Positions 44,401 to 54,762 of a stretch of 64,000 nt of DNA are shown here, piece by piece. The DNA is taken from NCBI GenBank assembly GCA_021432635.1, contig MU270016.1:63608-127607 (forward strand). The letters are read 5' to 3'. The stretch is from Thozetella sp. PMI_491 (lineage: Eukaryota; Ascomycota; Sordariomycetes; Chaetosphaeriales; Chaetosphaeriaceae). Position numbers and translations under genes: made by a program. How positions within the stretch are numbered: position 1 is the first letter of the stretch; every line of letters begins with the position of its first letter. The notes under the pieces are model-generated. The model did no database searches, was not told where the DNA came from, and was given only the letters and a program-made list of their open reading frames with translations.

Positions 44401-44567
44401 TCCATAGCACCTGGCACTCGATGGAGCCGTACTGGAAATGGGTCGTCATGTTGTACGGGCCGGAGATATTAGAGCGCTTCGGCGGGCTGAATATCGTTGA
44501 CCCTGGACTGTTGCCAATGGGGATGGTCAAGGTGTTCCGAGAGAAGAGGGTGAAGTGGCAGAATTAA
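41454..44567 (+). CDS. rvt: Reverse-transcriptase-related cellular protein (rvt-like), 1037 aa
   Basis: A single intact exon with a strong start context. Residues 10-60 are coiled-coil helices. Residues about 412-520 are a low-complexity Gln/Ala/Pro insertion (many CAG/CAA codons), followed by an acidic patch DEETDDEDE. The C-terminal half carries reverse transcriptase motifs in order: motif A around D565 (LYGDFTAFH), motif B RGTPGSHALSEVFGE (624-638), motif C H661-D662-D663 in WRLHDDFWFW, motif D-like NINYGKTG (691-698), then WGFLRLSSDEGHF. Catalytic aspartates look intact. There is no endonuclease, integrase, RNase H or gag, and I see no flanking terminal repeats. This matches the rvt family of domesticated, non-mobile reverse transcriptases known in fungi, including a large insertion before motif A. 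Biological function is unsettled. Alternatives: a telomerase relative (motifs and insertion argue against) or a retroelement remnant (intactness argues against). Confidence 0.8.
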   Translation: MAAAGSVFPETLQEITNTKLEELSKRRSAYEAEKAALLRSVEEKKTPLERLYTLSDGAKRCLGIVLDSDGKVTKGSTKHPALEIELKNLDHFLAQARHDPSVSTRTIKKWEDSLMRYIDSHSLKFAYASLYGQLVTEWLSSERSNGNAAGEDIDMTEDFETIDNAKKLEAKMIWEQMVFEPAIVDQEKLKTYLNGLFGTKDPQKKPLNRALGRLRTQVKNFEKEFRSVDQFTPDSLRWVIQGLVRSDLLTDEKREVLKDFANNEIILVEVADVLNMRMAAIGTWSWGPSVPLEQRRRVTGAFSIYMHEDLLQAIFLHYIGVKLSIFFKKAFGKLRRDDEAWVSNCKQFSPADRNRMEYYLGSGGIDRSETLQNLRRREHRRNYFMSQLVRSENQPVESIEGEEEADYAQPQMVATNQAPAQAPPAPQQAPQQMAQTATPQMFQQAMQQPSQQQMQQRAQAQAQAQAQQQQAMQVGLQQAQMSNHAMQDYQMQMMLLEQQNKKRMMMARNEQNPPRAFRRYKGPGREDEETDDEDEVRPRRPMEMKKRVLHLLTTEITINTTLYGDFTAFHTVFSNWYSLFPHQTIESIMTLFGFSATWLKFFKSFLEAPLKFIDDDGPVRIRRRGTPGSHALSEVFGEVTLFVLDFAVNQATSGGLLWRLHDDFWFWSPEHERCVEAWKAVREFVDATGTNINYGKTGTARITEPGKAAPPIDPSLPPGDIRWGFLRLSSDEGHFVIDQQMVDKHIVELRKQLTERSKSVFNFIQTWNVYVATFFTSNFGKPANCFGKNHVDEMLKTHERIQREIFASNSSLGPAGERSSNIVEYLKNTLEDRFGVSDIPDGYLFFPAELGGLDLQSPFIPLLQIRDSLLSSAGPLLKELEESELDDYKRAKKIFDSGNIRHMRQDNQDPRWEPQSQVERENFISFQEFVKDREAVNVGHGINVRQVYERLMTQPVQANIDSNGAMIGGGITPLMDQPSLRGIHSTWHSMEPYWKWVVMLYGPEILERFGGLNIVDPGLLPMGMVKVFREKRVKWQN
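42690..42960 (+). repeat. Gln-rich low-complexity coding segment
   Basis: CAG/CAA/GCA-rich DNA encodes alternating Q, A, M and P inside the RT-like gene, including QAQAQAQAQQQQ. It remains in frame. Confidence 0.8.
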
Positions 44568-44877
44568 GGAACCACGAAAAATAGCCGGCATGATTGGAGA
44601 TTGCTAGATTGGAGCCGGTGTTTCCTATTTATATTTCTATTGCCCACGAACATGCGCCGACAATGCCTTGGGTTACTTGGTCTTTCTACGATGTTAGGTA
44701 CGGTGGACTTTGGTAGGATAAGCCGGTACTTATTGAGCCTTAGTGCACCCTTCCTTCTTATTAAAAAAAATGGCGGTAGTTATTTGAAAGAATATTGCTC
44801 AGACTACTCAAAGCTTAAACGAACTAGCTTCAATCTGTTCTCAGTCGGCTGGTGGATCGCAGCCACTTTCTCCCTTG
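44568..44877. other. Convergent 3' spacer
   Basis: This 310-nt spacer separates the ends of the RT-like (+) and ankyrin (-) genes. It is AT-rich near 44755-44820 and probably holds both polyadenylation regions. No gene is seen. Confidence 0.55.
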
Positions 44878-46896
44878 TCACGCTCTCTCGTATCCACACA
44901 TCCCACTAACAAAGCGATATTCGTGGTCGTTCCGGCACTCGGGAAGCTGCTCGACCTGGTCTGCGAAGAATCTCTGGTGGTATCCATTCCCACTACATTT
45001 GTCCTGAGCCATAGCCTCCTCGAAGAGCGTGGCGGCCGCCGCTCCTACCGTCCCCCCTCGGTGGAAGTAGATCTTCGTAGTCAGTGGGCACTTAAATGAC
45101 TTGTGTTCTAGCATCGCTCTCACATTGGCTTCGCTGGGAATTTTCTTCTGCTTCAAGCAACTGGCAATATGGCCGAAGATATTGGTGAAGCCTCGTCGCA
45201 TCTCCTGGTTTGTCTCCATGTTTTGTATCACAGATAGAGGCAAGAGGATGCACTTGGTAGCGTGGTCCCAGACCCAATCGTTGCCGCTCAGGTGCTGATC
45301 GCGTGATAACAACTCGTAATGCTGTTCGGCTTGACATACGAGGGCAAATGTCATTCTTGGGCTCAGGAACCCGCCCGTACACTCCCCGCACGTGCAGCCA
45401 TATTTGAGCCGCAGAGCGTGCCGAATAGACTCGATATTCGGAATATGATGCGCCTGTTCCTCGGTGCAAGAAGACGCCGCAGCTGTCTCGATTGGCGACA
45501 GGGTGTCGAGGTCAAACGTTGGGACTCCGGAAAGAACTCCAACGCAGGCAATGGTGCATTGTTTGAAGCCAGTAAAACTGTCCGAAGCCAACTTGTTCAT
45601 GCCGAATATCCCAGTCGTAGTCCTGAGCGACTCTAGTATTTCCCGCAAAGCATCAAGTGGCGTCTCCCCTTCTAAATTGCGCATAAGGGCCAAATCGGGA
45701 CGATGAGAGAAGACGTATTCGACCACTTCAAGCCTGGAACTGATAGCAGCGAGATGTAATATCGTGCTTCCCCCATTGTCGGTTATTAACCAACGTTTGT
45801 CCTCGACGTCAGCTGGCATGGCATCTTGAACTAGATGAAGACAATCTCTGTTACTCATGTCCGGACTGGCGAGGTTTAGGAGCGCCATCAATATCGTATC
45901 GGGGATAGGCTCTTGGTGCTCCAGCATCTTTGGCTGACTCCAGTCCTCCGAAGGCTGTAGTTGCCAGGAAGGATGATCGGGACAGTCCGAAAAAGCGAAC
46001 CAGTCGGATGTTCCTACCCTTCTAAACCCCAAGGACCGCCAGAATTGCTCGGCAATCGCGATATGTTCCGAGCGATCATCCTCGTACGTAGCGCTCATTC
46101 CCGCCTCAAGGTAGCCAGGTTTTGTTAGCGCAAAAAAATGCGTTGATTTTAGCCGGACCTTGTCGAGAACGGCTGTGACGATTCGTGTTGCGAGCCTACG
46201 GCGCCGCATTTCAGAAACAATGTCGATGCGCTCAAACAACAAGATATCGCCGGAATTGAGCTCGGAACCCCAAACTCCAGTGCCTCGTTTGAACCCGGGC
46301 ATGTAATACTTGGAGTCTAAGCGTCCCCATCTGTCAAACAGTTCAAAAGCAAGGTCTGAGGTTTCTCTCGTTGGCACTCCCATCTCAGCCCAGAAGCTTG
46401 GCGCAATTTTTCGACGCCGGATTAATTTGGCATCACAGACAGCTATTTTTTTGCCGTCCGAGGTGGCGATGCCGTCAATCTGCTCCAGCCATGACCACTC
46501 TGCGAACTCATCGGCTGACGATCCTTCGCTAATATCGTCTGGCTCGCTCTCTTCATACCTGTGATTGTTTAGTTTGAGCTAGCAGGGGCTTAATAGAATC
46601 GAAAATGCTTACAAGTCGTCGATTTCAGAATGTCCATCCTCATCGAGCTGCTGTGCAGTATAACCGCCAGGCTTAGGATCATTTCGATCCGCTTTAGAGG
46701 CAGAGCGGAGCGAGATTTCGATTTGGAATAGCTCAGCATCCGGAGCAGGGGGGGTCTCCATCGCGATGTTGGCATCCTCCTGTGCTAAGGATGCCTCCCC
46801 CGAGATGTCGGTACCCTCTCCAAGCGCGGGCGTGGCAAATTTAGGACGTCTTCCTTCTTCATCAGATCCACCGGGGCTGTGAGTTCTTTTGGGCAT
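44878..46896 (-). CDS. GNAT-like plus ankyrin-repeat protein, 654 aa
   Basis: Two exons, 46896-46613 and 46558-44878, are joined over a 54-nt intron (GTAAGC donor, CACAG end); the sum is 655 codons. Residues 1-93 are acidic and disordered, starting MPKRTHSPGGSDEE with a possible nuclear signal (GRRPKF). Residues about 199-286 look like an N-acetyltransferase (GNAT) fold: GDILLFERIDIVSEMRRRRL is motif-A-like with R-x-x-x-L-A, then VLDKV and FWRSLGFRRVG, a common GNAT C-terminal strand pattern. Residues 356-403 hold about one and a half ankyrin repeats (NGGSTILHLAAISSRLEVVE and EGETPLDAL). The C-terminus has CTCGECTGGFLSPRM and further Cys/His residues of unclear role. Acetyl-CoA binding is not proved by sequence. 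It lies next to the alpha/beta hydrolase gene on the same strand. Confidence 0.75.
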
Positions 46897-47472
46897 AATT
46901 GTTGTATCGTCCTGGAAGTCTAGTAGTCTCGATGAAGCTGGGGATTTGCAAATTGCCCCAAAAAATTTGAAGAAGAAGAAAAGAAAAAAAGTCATAAAGA
47001 CGTGACGTGAAAAGCACGTGACCCCTAGAGCTTATTGATTGAGACAACAGCGCCACCAAACGCCACGAACCTTCACGACTGCCAGAGCCCTAGGTACCGA
47101 ACTTACCCTTTCTGCAGGCGTTTAATATTTGCCGTACCTTTGTCCACTGCTTCCCTTGTCATGCCCGAGAACTTCAAAGTAAGCGGAGCAAGGCTCACTG
47201 TCCAGGAGGCTAGCTTAGCTTACACAGAGCTATTGTGCTTCCCGCCCAAGTCCGCCACGGGGAACCAAGCTCAAAGGTTATTAAGAAACTATATTACTGT
47301 TATGTCTCGAATTCTTCCAACTTGATCAATGTATCGTTGCCCGGCCGTGATAAGCGATGCAATAGAATCCATAGCTCTTTCATTGCCGATCTCTCTTGGC
47401 CATTCTCTGACCTTGATCCAGAATTTGACAAAACTGGTCAGCTTCTGCTAATATATTAGTTACGGGCTCTTT
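46897..47472. other. Spacer between two minus-strand genes
   Basis: This 576-nt spacer contains the 5' leader and promoter of the ankyrin gene, with an A-rich patch on the plus strand (46965-46995) and CACGTGA/GTGACG motifs near 47001-47020. No gene is seen. Confidence 0.5.
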
Positions 47473-48850
47473 CTAGGAAATTCGATACTTGCCTTGACTA
47501 CTTTGAAACCATAATCTTGAAGCAAATATACCCGAAGATGCAGGTCCAAGGCGCCCGGTAAGACCTTTCACGACGACATAGCCTTCGTTGCCGTCGTGGA
47601 TGCTGCGAACTGCGCTAAACGAGGTGTTGTAGAACACTATGTGCCGAGGAGCATCAGCGCTGATCTCTGGCGAATTAGGCGGGCCTTACCGTTATGCGTC
47701 ATGGCGACATTCTTCAACTCGTCAATTACAAGGACGCGCAGCCAGGGAACAGAGTAATGAATGCAGTCAAAGACTATGACGCGGCAATCCTCGGGGCCTT
47801 CATCCGGAAAAGACTCAATGCCTGGGCGGGTGGCTACCCACGGCATGTACTTTTCAGAATCATCATCCATGGCCAGTGCCATCCAGTCTCGGCTGTCCCA
47901 TTCGAGCTGGGCGCGAACTCCAGTGCTGTACATATTCTGTGAGTAAGCGAACGAAGGGACAAAGCTGGACAGCATCTCACGTCTGAAACACGATCTTGTA
48001 TCGATCGACCGGCTCTTCCAGCCAGGAGCGGCCATCCCAGGTATCCTGTGCAGATCCCGATGCCCTTCCAAGCCATCGAACCGCCTGGGATTGGGATAGA
48101 TCAGGCCGGCGGGCAAGGAGCTGCTGTGGCGGTTTGGGATGGTATCGCTTTACCTCATAATCGTCTGCCTTCTTCTGTCTCAGGCGTAGCAGCTCAATAA
48201 AGCGGTCAGCTTCTGTGTCATCGGGTTAGTTACTGGACAGTGTAAAGAATTTGATTAATTCTTTGGAGTCACATAGGAGCAGTATGTACCGTTAGGATCC
48301 TTGAACCAGAATGAGGAGTGCAAAATGCCGCGAGATACGGGTCCAAACCTGCCGTTGAGTCCCTGCACACGAACAAGCCCGAGCTTGTCATCGAGGCTTC
48401 TGCTCCCTGAAAAGCTCGTATTGTAGAAAACTGTTGCTAGTTAGAAAGATATAGGGACTGGGTTCGATTTGAGCTCTTACTCCCATGAGCCAAAGAGATG
48501 CCGGTAGTTTCATCGAATGCAATGATATGCGTTTGAGGCGTAGTATGGCTGACGCAGTCAAAAACTAGAACATGGCAGTCGCTGGGGCCGTCATCCGGAA
48601 AAGTTTCGTCATCGGGAGTGTTTCGCCGAATAGACGCTAGCCACGGCCGGGAATGCTCAATTTCCTCCATTTCAGAGAAGCCATCCACGATGTGCGAGTC
48701 AACTTGGACCCCGACGAAGCGCCTGCGAGGTTGTGAGCCAAGTGCCATCATAGTGGGTACGGACAATACTTTACGATTCGAATATTATCTTATACCGGCT
48801 GATTGGCTCCTCCAACCAGCTAGTCCCATCCCAGGTGTCTTTGCTTGATG
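47473..48850 (-). repeat. Intragenic tandem domain duplication
   Basis: This part of the hydrolase gene encodes two copies of a roughly 160-residue unit. Both copies are cut by introns at the same places: phase 2 after RYKI-x-F-x-x (introns at 48723-48774 and 47926-47980) and phase 1 just before FYNTSFS (introns at 48431-48480 and 47637-47689). Shared intron position and phase show duplication of a genomic segment that already had introns. Confidence 0.8.
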
Positions 48851-50319
48851 CCCAGGCCTTTGCAAGCCAGCGGACAGCTGCCCGTTGGTTAAACCCGTTG
48901 GCCGTCACCCCCACTCCTGAGCCAGGAGGCTGTGCCAAAGCCGAGGGAACATGGCTCGATGTCGTCGCCGGCGGGGCAGGAGCACTTTGGGGGGGGTTGT
49001 TTTGGCTCGCTTCCGCGACGGTAAGCCGGCTCACTTCGGCCTCAAGAGAGTTGGACGCGTCATCGCCACCGGCATGAGGGTGATCCGCGACTGCGGACAT
49101 TGATGGATCAACATACCCTGGCCCTTGGTGGTTGTTAGGCACTCCCTGATCTCTAGCGCGCAAATGAATCGAAGATTACCTCTAATGCTGGCGACCATCC
49201 TCTTTAGAGTTCCTCTAACCACCTGGAAGTTGTAATCGTCGGGCCCTTCGTACCTCACCAAGTTTTGGTGGTTAGCATCTAGGCCACTGGCTGACTCCAT
49301 GGGATACCCGGTCCTCGTCGACTGTCGTTCTACCTGCAGACTGTGAGCGTGGCTCGCGTGGGTGTACAAGGCATGGCTGTTGAACATACCACCATTCCGA
49401 CGCCCGAAGTCTCCCTCTGCTCGAAGAAGGTGTTCATATGCCAGCTACCAGCCCGATACGACTGGAGGCGATGAAAGTCATCTGCCATATCAAACAGCTC
49501 ATCTGCCCCTACCGACAACGCGCTCTCTAGCTTCGGCGGTAAACTGATCGTGGCGGATCGAGCGATAAGCTTGAGAACGCGAATTCGATCGTCCTTATGA
49601 AGAAGGCTTCCCGCGTGCGGCGTACCGAAAAATACGAGACCCTGAACAGAGCTTCCGATGGACCTTTCATAAGAAAATTGGCTCTGGGGCGCATATACTA
49701 ACGCCTGTGCTAGAATGTGAGCTATCTGTGATCGATAACGGAGTATTGGGAGACTGACCTTTTTAACCACGAGGCCGCCCAAACTGTGGCAGATGAAAAT
49801 AATTGGCCTATGCTCTATCTGAATCATAAAATGTCAGTTACTTGGCTCACAAGAGAAGCCATTCAACGGTATAATGCTAAACTCTCTACCTCGGGTTGGT
49901 CGCGGATGTTGCAGAGATCCCGAATGAGGTTGTTGGCTAGGTCCTGGACCCTAACCAGATTCTTTTCCAGTCCAATCCCAATATCAGCGTCATAACCATA
50001 GGTCACGACCCTGATGTTTCCGAAGAAGTTCTGCAGTTCCCACGGCCAGTAGTAGCTGTCGTCTCCGCGTCTGTACATCCACGTCGTCTGGGGACTCCCA
50101 TTGATGCCGTGAATGAAGACAATGCTGCACGGGAAAGTTTAGCAGCGCGCTGAACCAATCCGATATAAGCGGTACCAACTCGATAGCTCCTTCCGTCAAA
50201 CCACTTTTGCCGTACAAGACGGTGCAACCTCGTCTGTGGATATTGGGATAGTCGGGCTGGGGATCCGGGGCTCCGCCCTGCCTCTTTTGCGCCCGACGAT
50301 CGCTGATGGCTTTGAACAT
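47473..50319 (-). CDS. Alpha/beta hydrolase fused to a tandemly duplicated novel domain, 753 aa
   Basis: Eleven exons: 50319-50180, 50124-49890, 49818-49759, 49704-49390, 49333-49180, 49117-48775, 48722-48481, 48430-48290, 48212-47981, 47925-47690 and 47636-47473. They sum to 754 codons with the stop. Residues 1-301 are an alpha/beta hydrolase of the SesB/DUF676-like serine esterase type: IVFIHGINGSPQTTW (oxyanion region, about 48-62), ICHSLGGLVVKK (nucleophile S137), FFGTPHAGSLL, and a C-terminal H272 in ANHQNLVRYEGPDD. In NLR-like proteins this domain usually precedes NACHT; here there is none. A Pro-rich linker (about 303-380) leads to two related units, residues 382-543 and 587-745, sharing AVRWL, DTWDG-x-SWLEEP, RYKI, FPD-x-GP-x-DC, VFDC and FYNTSFS. 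I do not recognise the unit. The exon 6 acceptor has in-frame alternatives (49091, 49118 and one a few bases upstream). Confidence 0.8.
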
Positions 50320-51380
50320 AGGTATCCTTCTATTCCACTAGGAAAGATAGGGTTTAGTCTCGTAGTCTCTTTAAGATTTAGTGGCGGTATTCGCACAGAA
50401 GCGCGACTGTGCAGCGAGGGTTTCGACCTGAGCGAGGATTCGTTGTGATGAGCTGAAGCTGAAACTGGCTACGCCGACTTCGAGCGGAGAATAGATTGGC
50501 CGCCCGACTTCAGCTGGACCTAAGGTACCGTAAAAATCCTTTCACGTGCCAATCTTGACCAGCTGAGACCCGCTGCGCATTGTCTATCATTTCATGAAGT
50601 GATCTCTCTAGCCAGCTTGGGTTCGGTTCCGATCAAACCTGCTTTCTTGATACTTGTTATTTACTTAAAACATCTACAAGCATTATTCAAAAGTTCTTAT
50701 TCAATTTGGTAGTCGTTATATCAAGTCTTCTTTATTTCTATATCTGCCGGTTTATGGCTTCGTTGATGGGGAACGAACTGCTGGCGGCTCATAAGCCCCG
50801 CGAAGTGGTCAAGCAGTGCCAGCTGAGTCGAATCACATAGTAACTGCGAAAGGCTAGCTGAGCCAATCAGACGCCAACGCCAGGTCGACCTCATCAAATT
50901 TATGACATCTCATTGTACTGTAGGTTAAATATTATCTATTTGTTAGAGCCTCGACTGCATGAAGCTAAGCATCTATACGTAGGCCGCAAGAATTCCCTCA
51001 CACTAAATCGATCGAAATTTATAGGATAAGAATAATATGCCTTGCGCAAAGCCTGGCAGGCCCCGGGCCAATGGAACTGAAACCCCGCCGCGGAGAGCCT
51101 ATTTAGGCCTCGTCATAGTGCCTTAGTGTGCCATATCTATTCGCTGAGAACGCATGTAGTGTAACCGATAGCACTTCAGCTTCTGAGCGTAGCCTTGTCG
51201 TGCATAGGGAAGGGAAAATCCCACTATCATCTTCCTGCCCCCGTCTCCTTCTCCCTCGAGTTGCATTGGATTCCGACACTACTCAGGAATGCTTTATTCT
51301 TGGGGTTGAAGATTTTGTCCAAGAAGCCATAATAGTGTTTAGCTCCCTAGGGAGAGGAATCGATCTGCACGAAACACAAG
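50320..51380. other. Divergent promoter region
   Basis: This is 1.06 kb between the hydrolase gene (-) and the 1092-aa gene (+). It is AT-rich in the middle (50640-50760). No coding frame is convincing. Confidence 0.5.
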
Positions 51381-54300
51381 ATGAATGAGTTCGAAGCAGC
51401 CATTGCCTCTTTCAAGAACGAGACCACGCTCGGGCTGGTCAATGTCAACGTCGACCTCGCCCTAGTCAAGTTTGAGGCGCCGCCTGAGTTCTCGTCCGTC
51501 GGAAAGACCATCTCCAAGAGGCGCAAGGAGTCGGCCGAGGATGGAGAGCTGCACAAAACGGCCAGGAAGCTAGGGGAGCTTTTCAAGGGCATTCTACCTC
51601 GTACGCCCAAACTCTTACGGGCCTACGGCAACCGGGTATCGGAAGTGTCAAGCCAGTCCGCCGTCAACCCACAAGGTTTGCATTTCAAGGATGGGATATT
51701 CGCCGCCCACGTCGGCATCGACTCTGGGAGCCTCTGGGCCGCGGCTACGTCAGGCTCCGCCGCTATCGCAGTCCACCTGCTCGCCTGTATGCTTGCGCGC
51801 GTATTCACTATCGAGGAAGCGACATCAATTTGGGTCGAGCTTGTCGAGCAACATAAGATGCAGCTGGAAGCGTCAGCCCAGGATGACCTTTACCCAGACG
51901 GGCAGCTGGCCGGCCGCCTCGCGGTGGTCCAGGACATAACACGACAGGAGCTTGCCGTGTGGGACGCGAGCGCTCGAAGCTGGCTACAAAGCGCGGACCA
52001 AGAAAAGCTCTGGCACCACAAGCAATTTAAGATCATCATCAACGATTCGTCCATTCCTGTCAACGAAGAGCCCGCCATGTACACCAGCGTCATTTCGGCG
52101 TGGACCACCGCCCTCGAGGCCATGGAGAGCCTGGTGCAGGGCGTGCCGCAGAAGGTCCAGGACGGGGCGGTTCTTCTTGCCATCAGTGCCTGGCATTTGT
52201 ACCCGGACCTGATGGTTTACCGTGGTAGGCGCGGCATGGGAGTCGAGATCAAGATGCGGGACCCGATATTTCCTCCCACGGCGCTTCTGACGATTGGGCT
52301 GGAGGCCACCAGGCCAGGGAGCGTGTCCTGGTCACTGCCCTTGTCGCGCATGCAGTACTACGGCGACACCGTCCGTGTCACCGCCTCCTCCGGGCAAGAC
52401 AACACGAGGCTCACTCCTCAAGAGTTCTCATATGTCATCCTCGGCCTCGCACTGGGTGAGTGGAAGCTGAAAGATTTCTGTTCCACCGTCAAGCACATCT
52501 TGTTCTGGACCGGAAAGATCATCGAGTGTGCCCATATCCCCTCTGCGAGATCTAAGGAGAAGGCCACGCTTGACTTCATCGCTTTCCTGCATCAGGTGGC
52601 GGATACACTGGACAGGTGCGAAGGTCTTGCCCTCACCAATGCCGAGCAGCTCTTCAACCTCGGTCACCGTCGGTCTCATACCTTCTTGGATAGCCAGGAA
52701 CACACGATTCGACCCCTTCTTGGCCTTGGCGATCCACCCGCGCTCTTCTCGTTATTCCGGTCTACCATCGAGGGGGATCGACCGGCGGCGATCGACGAGA
52801 TCTTACCTATCTACAAGACACAACCTCCACAGTTCCTCCTTCAGACCAAAAGCAAGTCTGAGCGCTATTCTGTTCTGTGGGATGGGCGTACTCAATGGAT
52901 CATGGTCAACAGCTTAGACATACAACATTACCAGGAGCATAAAAACCTCCCCCCTGGACTGGATTCCGAGCTGGTGGCGAGGAACACTCCCTGCTTCCCG
53001 GCATTGGCAGTGGAACGTACGGAGGAAAGCTTCGACAATGCCAGGTTTGATTTTCAAGACTTTGAGATCGACGGTCAGTCGGACCGTAAGCAGTCCGTCT
53101 TTGGCTCCGGCAGAAAGTTTACTGACATTCGGTTTGGGACTGGGACGGATTTTGCCGATGCTCTGATGTCTCTGAGGCATAGACCTGGAACTTTCTTCCC
53201 TGACTTTGAACGCTCTGAGCTTTCATATTCTTCGACTCCCACTAGGTATGACACCATATATAAGAGGCATGTTGCATCGAAGGATGTCGTTGAGACATTC
53301 TTCTGTCTTGAGAAGCTGGAGGGCAACAGCTCCTTGCGGAAGCTCGACAACAGTTCGATAAAGAGTCTCTTCACACCCAAGCACATCGATCCCGCCAAGC
53401 TTCAGGACTTGTTATTACGCATTGGCTCCACGAAGCAAGCCGTGGCCCTCGCCGCGTGCGCTGCGGTTGTACCCGTCCTCGAGAGTATCCCCGGTAGCAG
53501 CGTCACGACCAGAGTGGTGGACCAACCATTCCACGCATACGACTTCTTCTCCAATGACGACCTAAAGCACGAGCTCAGCCTTTCCAGCATGCTGTCTGTT
53601 CTGTGTACGATGGAGTCGGGCATGTACATCCCGGCACAGCAGATTCGCAACGCCTTTGCCCTCGCCACAGGAAACTCCATCTATGTAGCCAGCGCGATGG
53701 TCACGGATCCGAGCGAGATCCCGCACATGCCCGTTCACCGGGTTACGGGGAACATAGGGCAAGCTGGCCTGTGCTTCCTGGTGCCGCCGGCATCCCACAA
53801 GCTTTCTCCCCCCGCAGATCAGAACTGGCGCGTCATCAATCACTTTCCTTTTGACGGTAAACTTGAGGACAATTTTGAGAATACGTCCGTTCATCTATCC
53901 TTCACTGGATACGAGCTCGGCCTCCGGGCAAGCCGAACAGTCATCAATTACATAGACAACGCCGCCAAGCTGGTGGAGACGGCCATTTCCGCTTACGATG
54001 GGTCTAGATGGGTGGCTGACCTCGATATCTCAGTGGTCTTCAGCGATCAGGCGGACTGGAGGATATGGCCGTTGCGCGAGGATCACCGGCAACGGATGGG
54101 ATGCAAAGACACTTGTAGTGGGGTAGGCTGCAACAAGATGGAGACGCCTTATGAAGACGCCGCCACGACCGAGCGCATATCTGGTATCATATCTATCAAC
54201 AACTGGGATGAGATATTGGATCCACCTCTTGCTCCAGTGAGTTCTCCTTTCCATTCTCTCTCACACGTCTTTTCCAAGCGGCACATACTTCTACTATGGG

Positions 54301-54762
54301 ATTTCTGGCAAGCGTTGAATCTAAATCAAGCCTTCCTAGGTGATACTTATCCGAGCGACGGACAATTGGATAGCGCGCCTCGCACTTCTGGCTGTCTGCT
54401 GCCAGAAGGAGTATCGTGTTCTTGTCGCGTCGGGTCGGCCGTGCTGGCCGCACCTGATTGGTGACATCCTGAAGATAGAAGGCATGAACCAGAAGTGGAT
54501 TGGAGACGGTTGTCGACCGCACGAGTGTGAGAGAGCGGAAAGCAATCCTAGTTTAGAGGACGCGAGCTGGGAAGACACCGTCTCAAGCCAAGAAAATCCG
54601 GTAATAATCTATGCAGGAGATGAAGACTGGTACAAAGACGAGCATAGCGACGAAGACGGCCCTTCCTTCTTCGCTCAATATGCCACGTCGCGTTCTTCCA
54701 ATAACAAGTGTTCTTCAGGGACTGCCACTGAACTCGAAAATCGCGTTGCAATACTCCTATAG
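51381..54762 (+). CDS. Large fungal protein of unknown function, 1092 aa
   Basis: Two exons, 51381-54236 and 54340-54762, are joined over a 103-nt intron (GTGAGT donor, TCCTAG end), 1093 codons with stop. The splice replaces a short unspliced tail with VILIRATDNWIARLALLAVC and a longer acidic tail. I do not recognise a named domain. The N-terminal third is helical, with a nuclear-type basic patch KTISKRRKES. The middle contains GSLWAAATSGSAAIAVHLLA and the phrase LLAISAWHLYPDLMVY. The C-terminal region has a Cys cluster GCKDTCSGVGCNK that could bind metal. There is no signal peptide and no clear membrane segment. Its length, composition and single late intron suggest a real, conserved gene; function is not assigned. 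It is divergent from the alpha/beta hydrolase gene and shares a 1-kb promoter region. Confidence 0.8.

Noticed and set aside
41454-44567. RT gene as part of a LINE or LTR retrotransposon
   Set aside because: No endonuclease, integrase, RNase H or gag domain, no terminal repeats, and an intact single frame with its own promoter-like leader.
41454-44567. RT gene as telomerase reverse transcriptase
   Set aside because: No telomerase N-terminal or T-motif features are recognised, and the Gln-rich insertion and HDD motif C fit the rvt family better.
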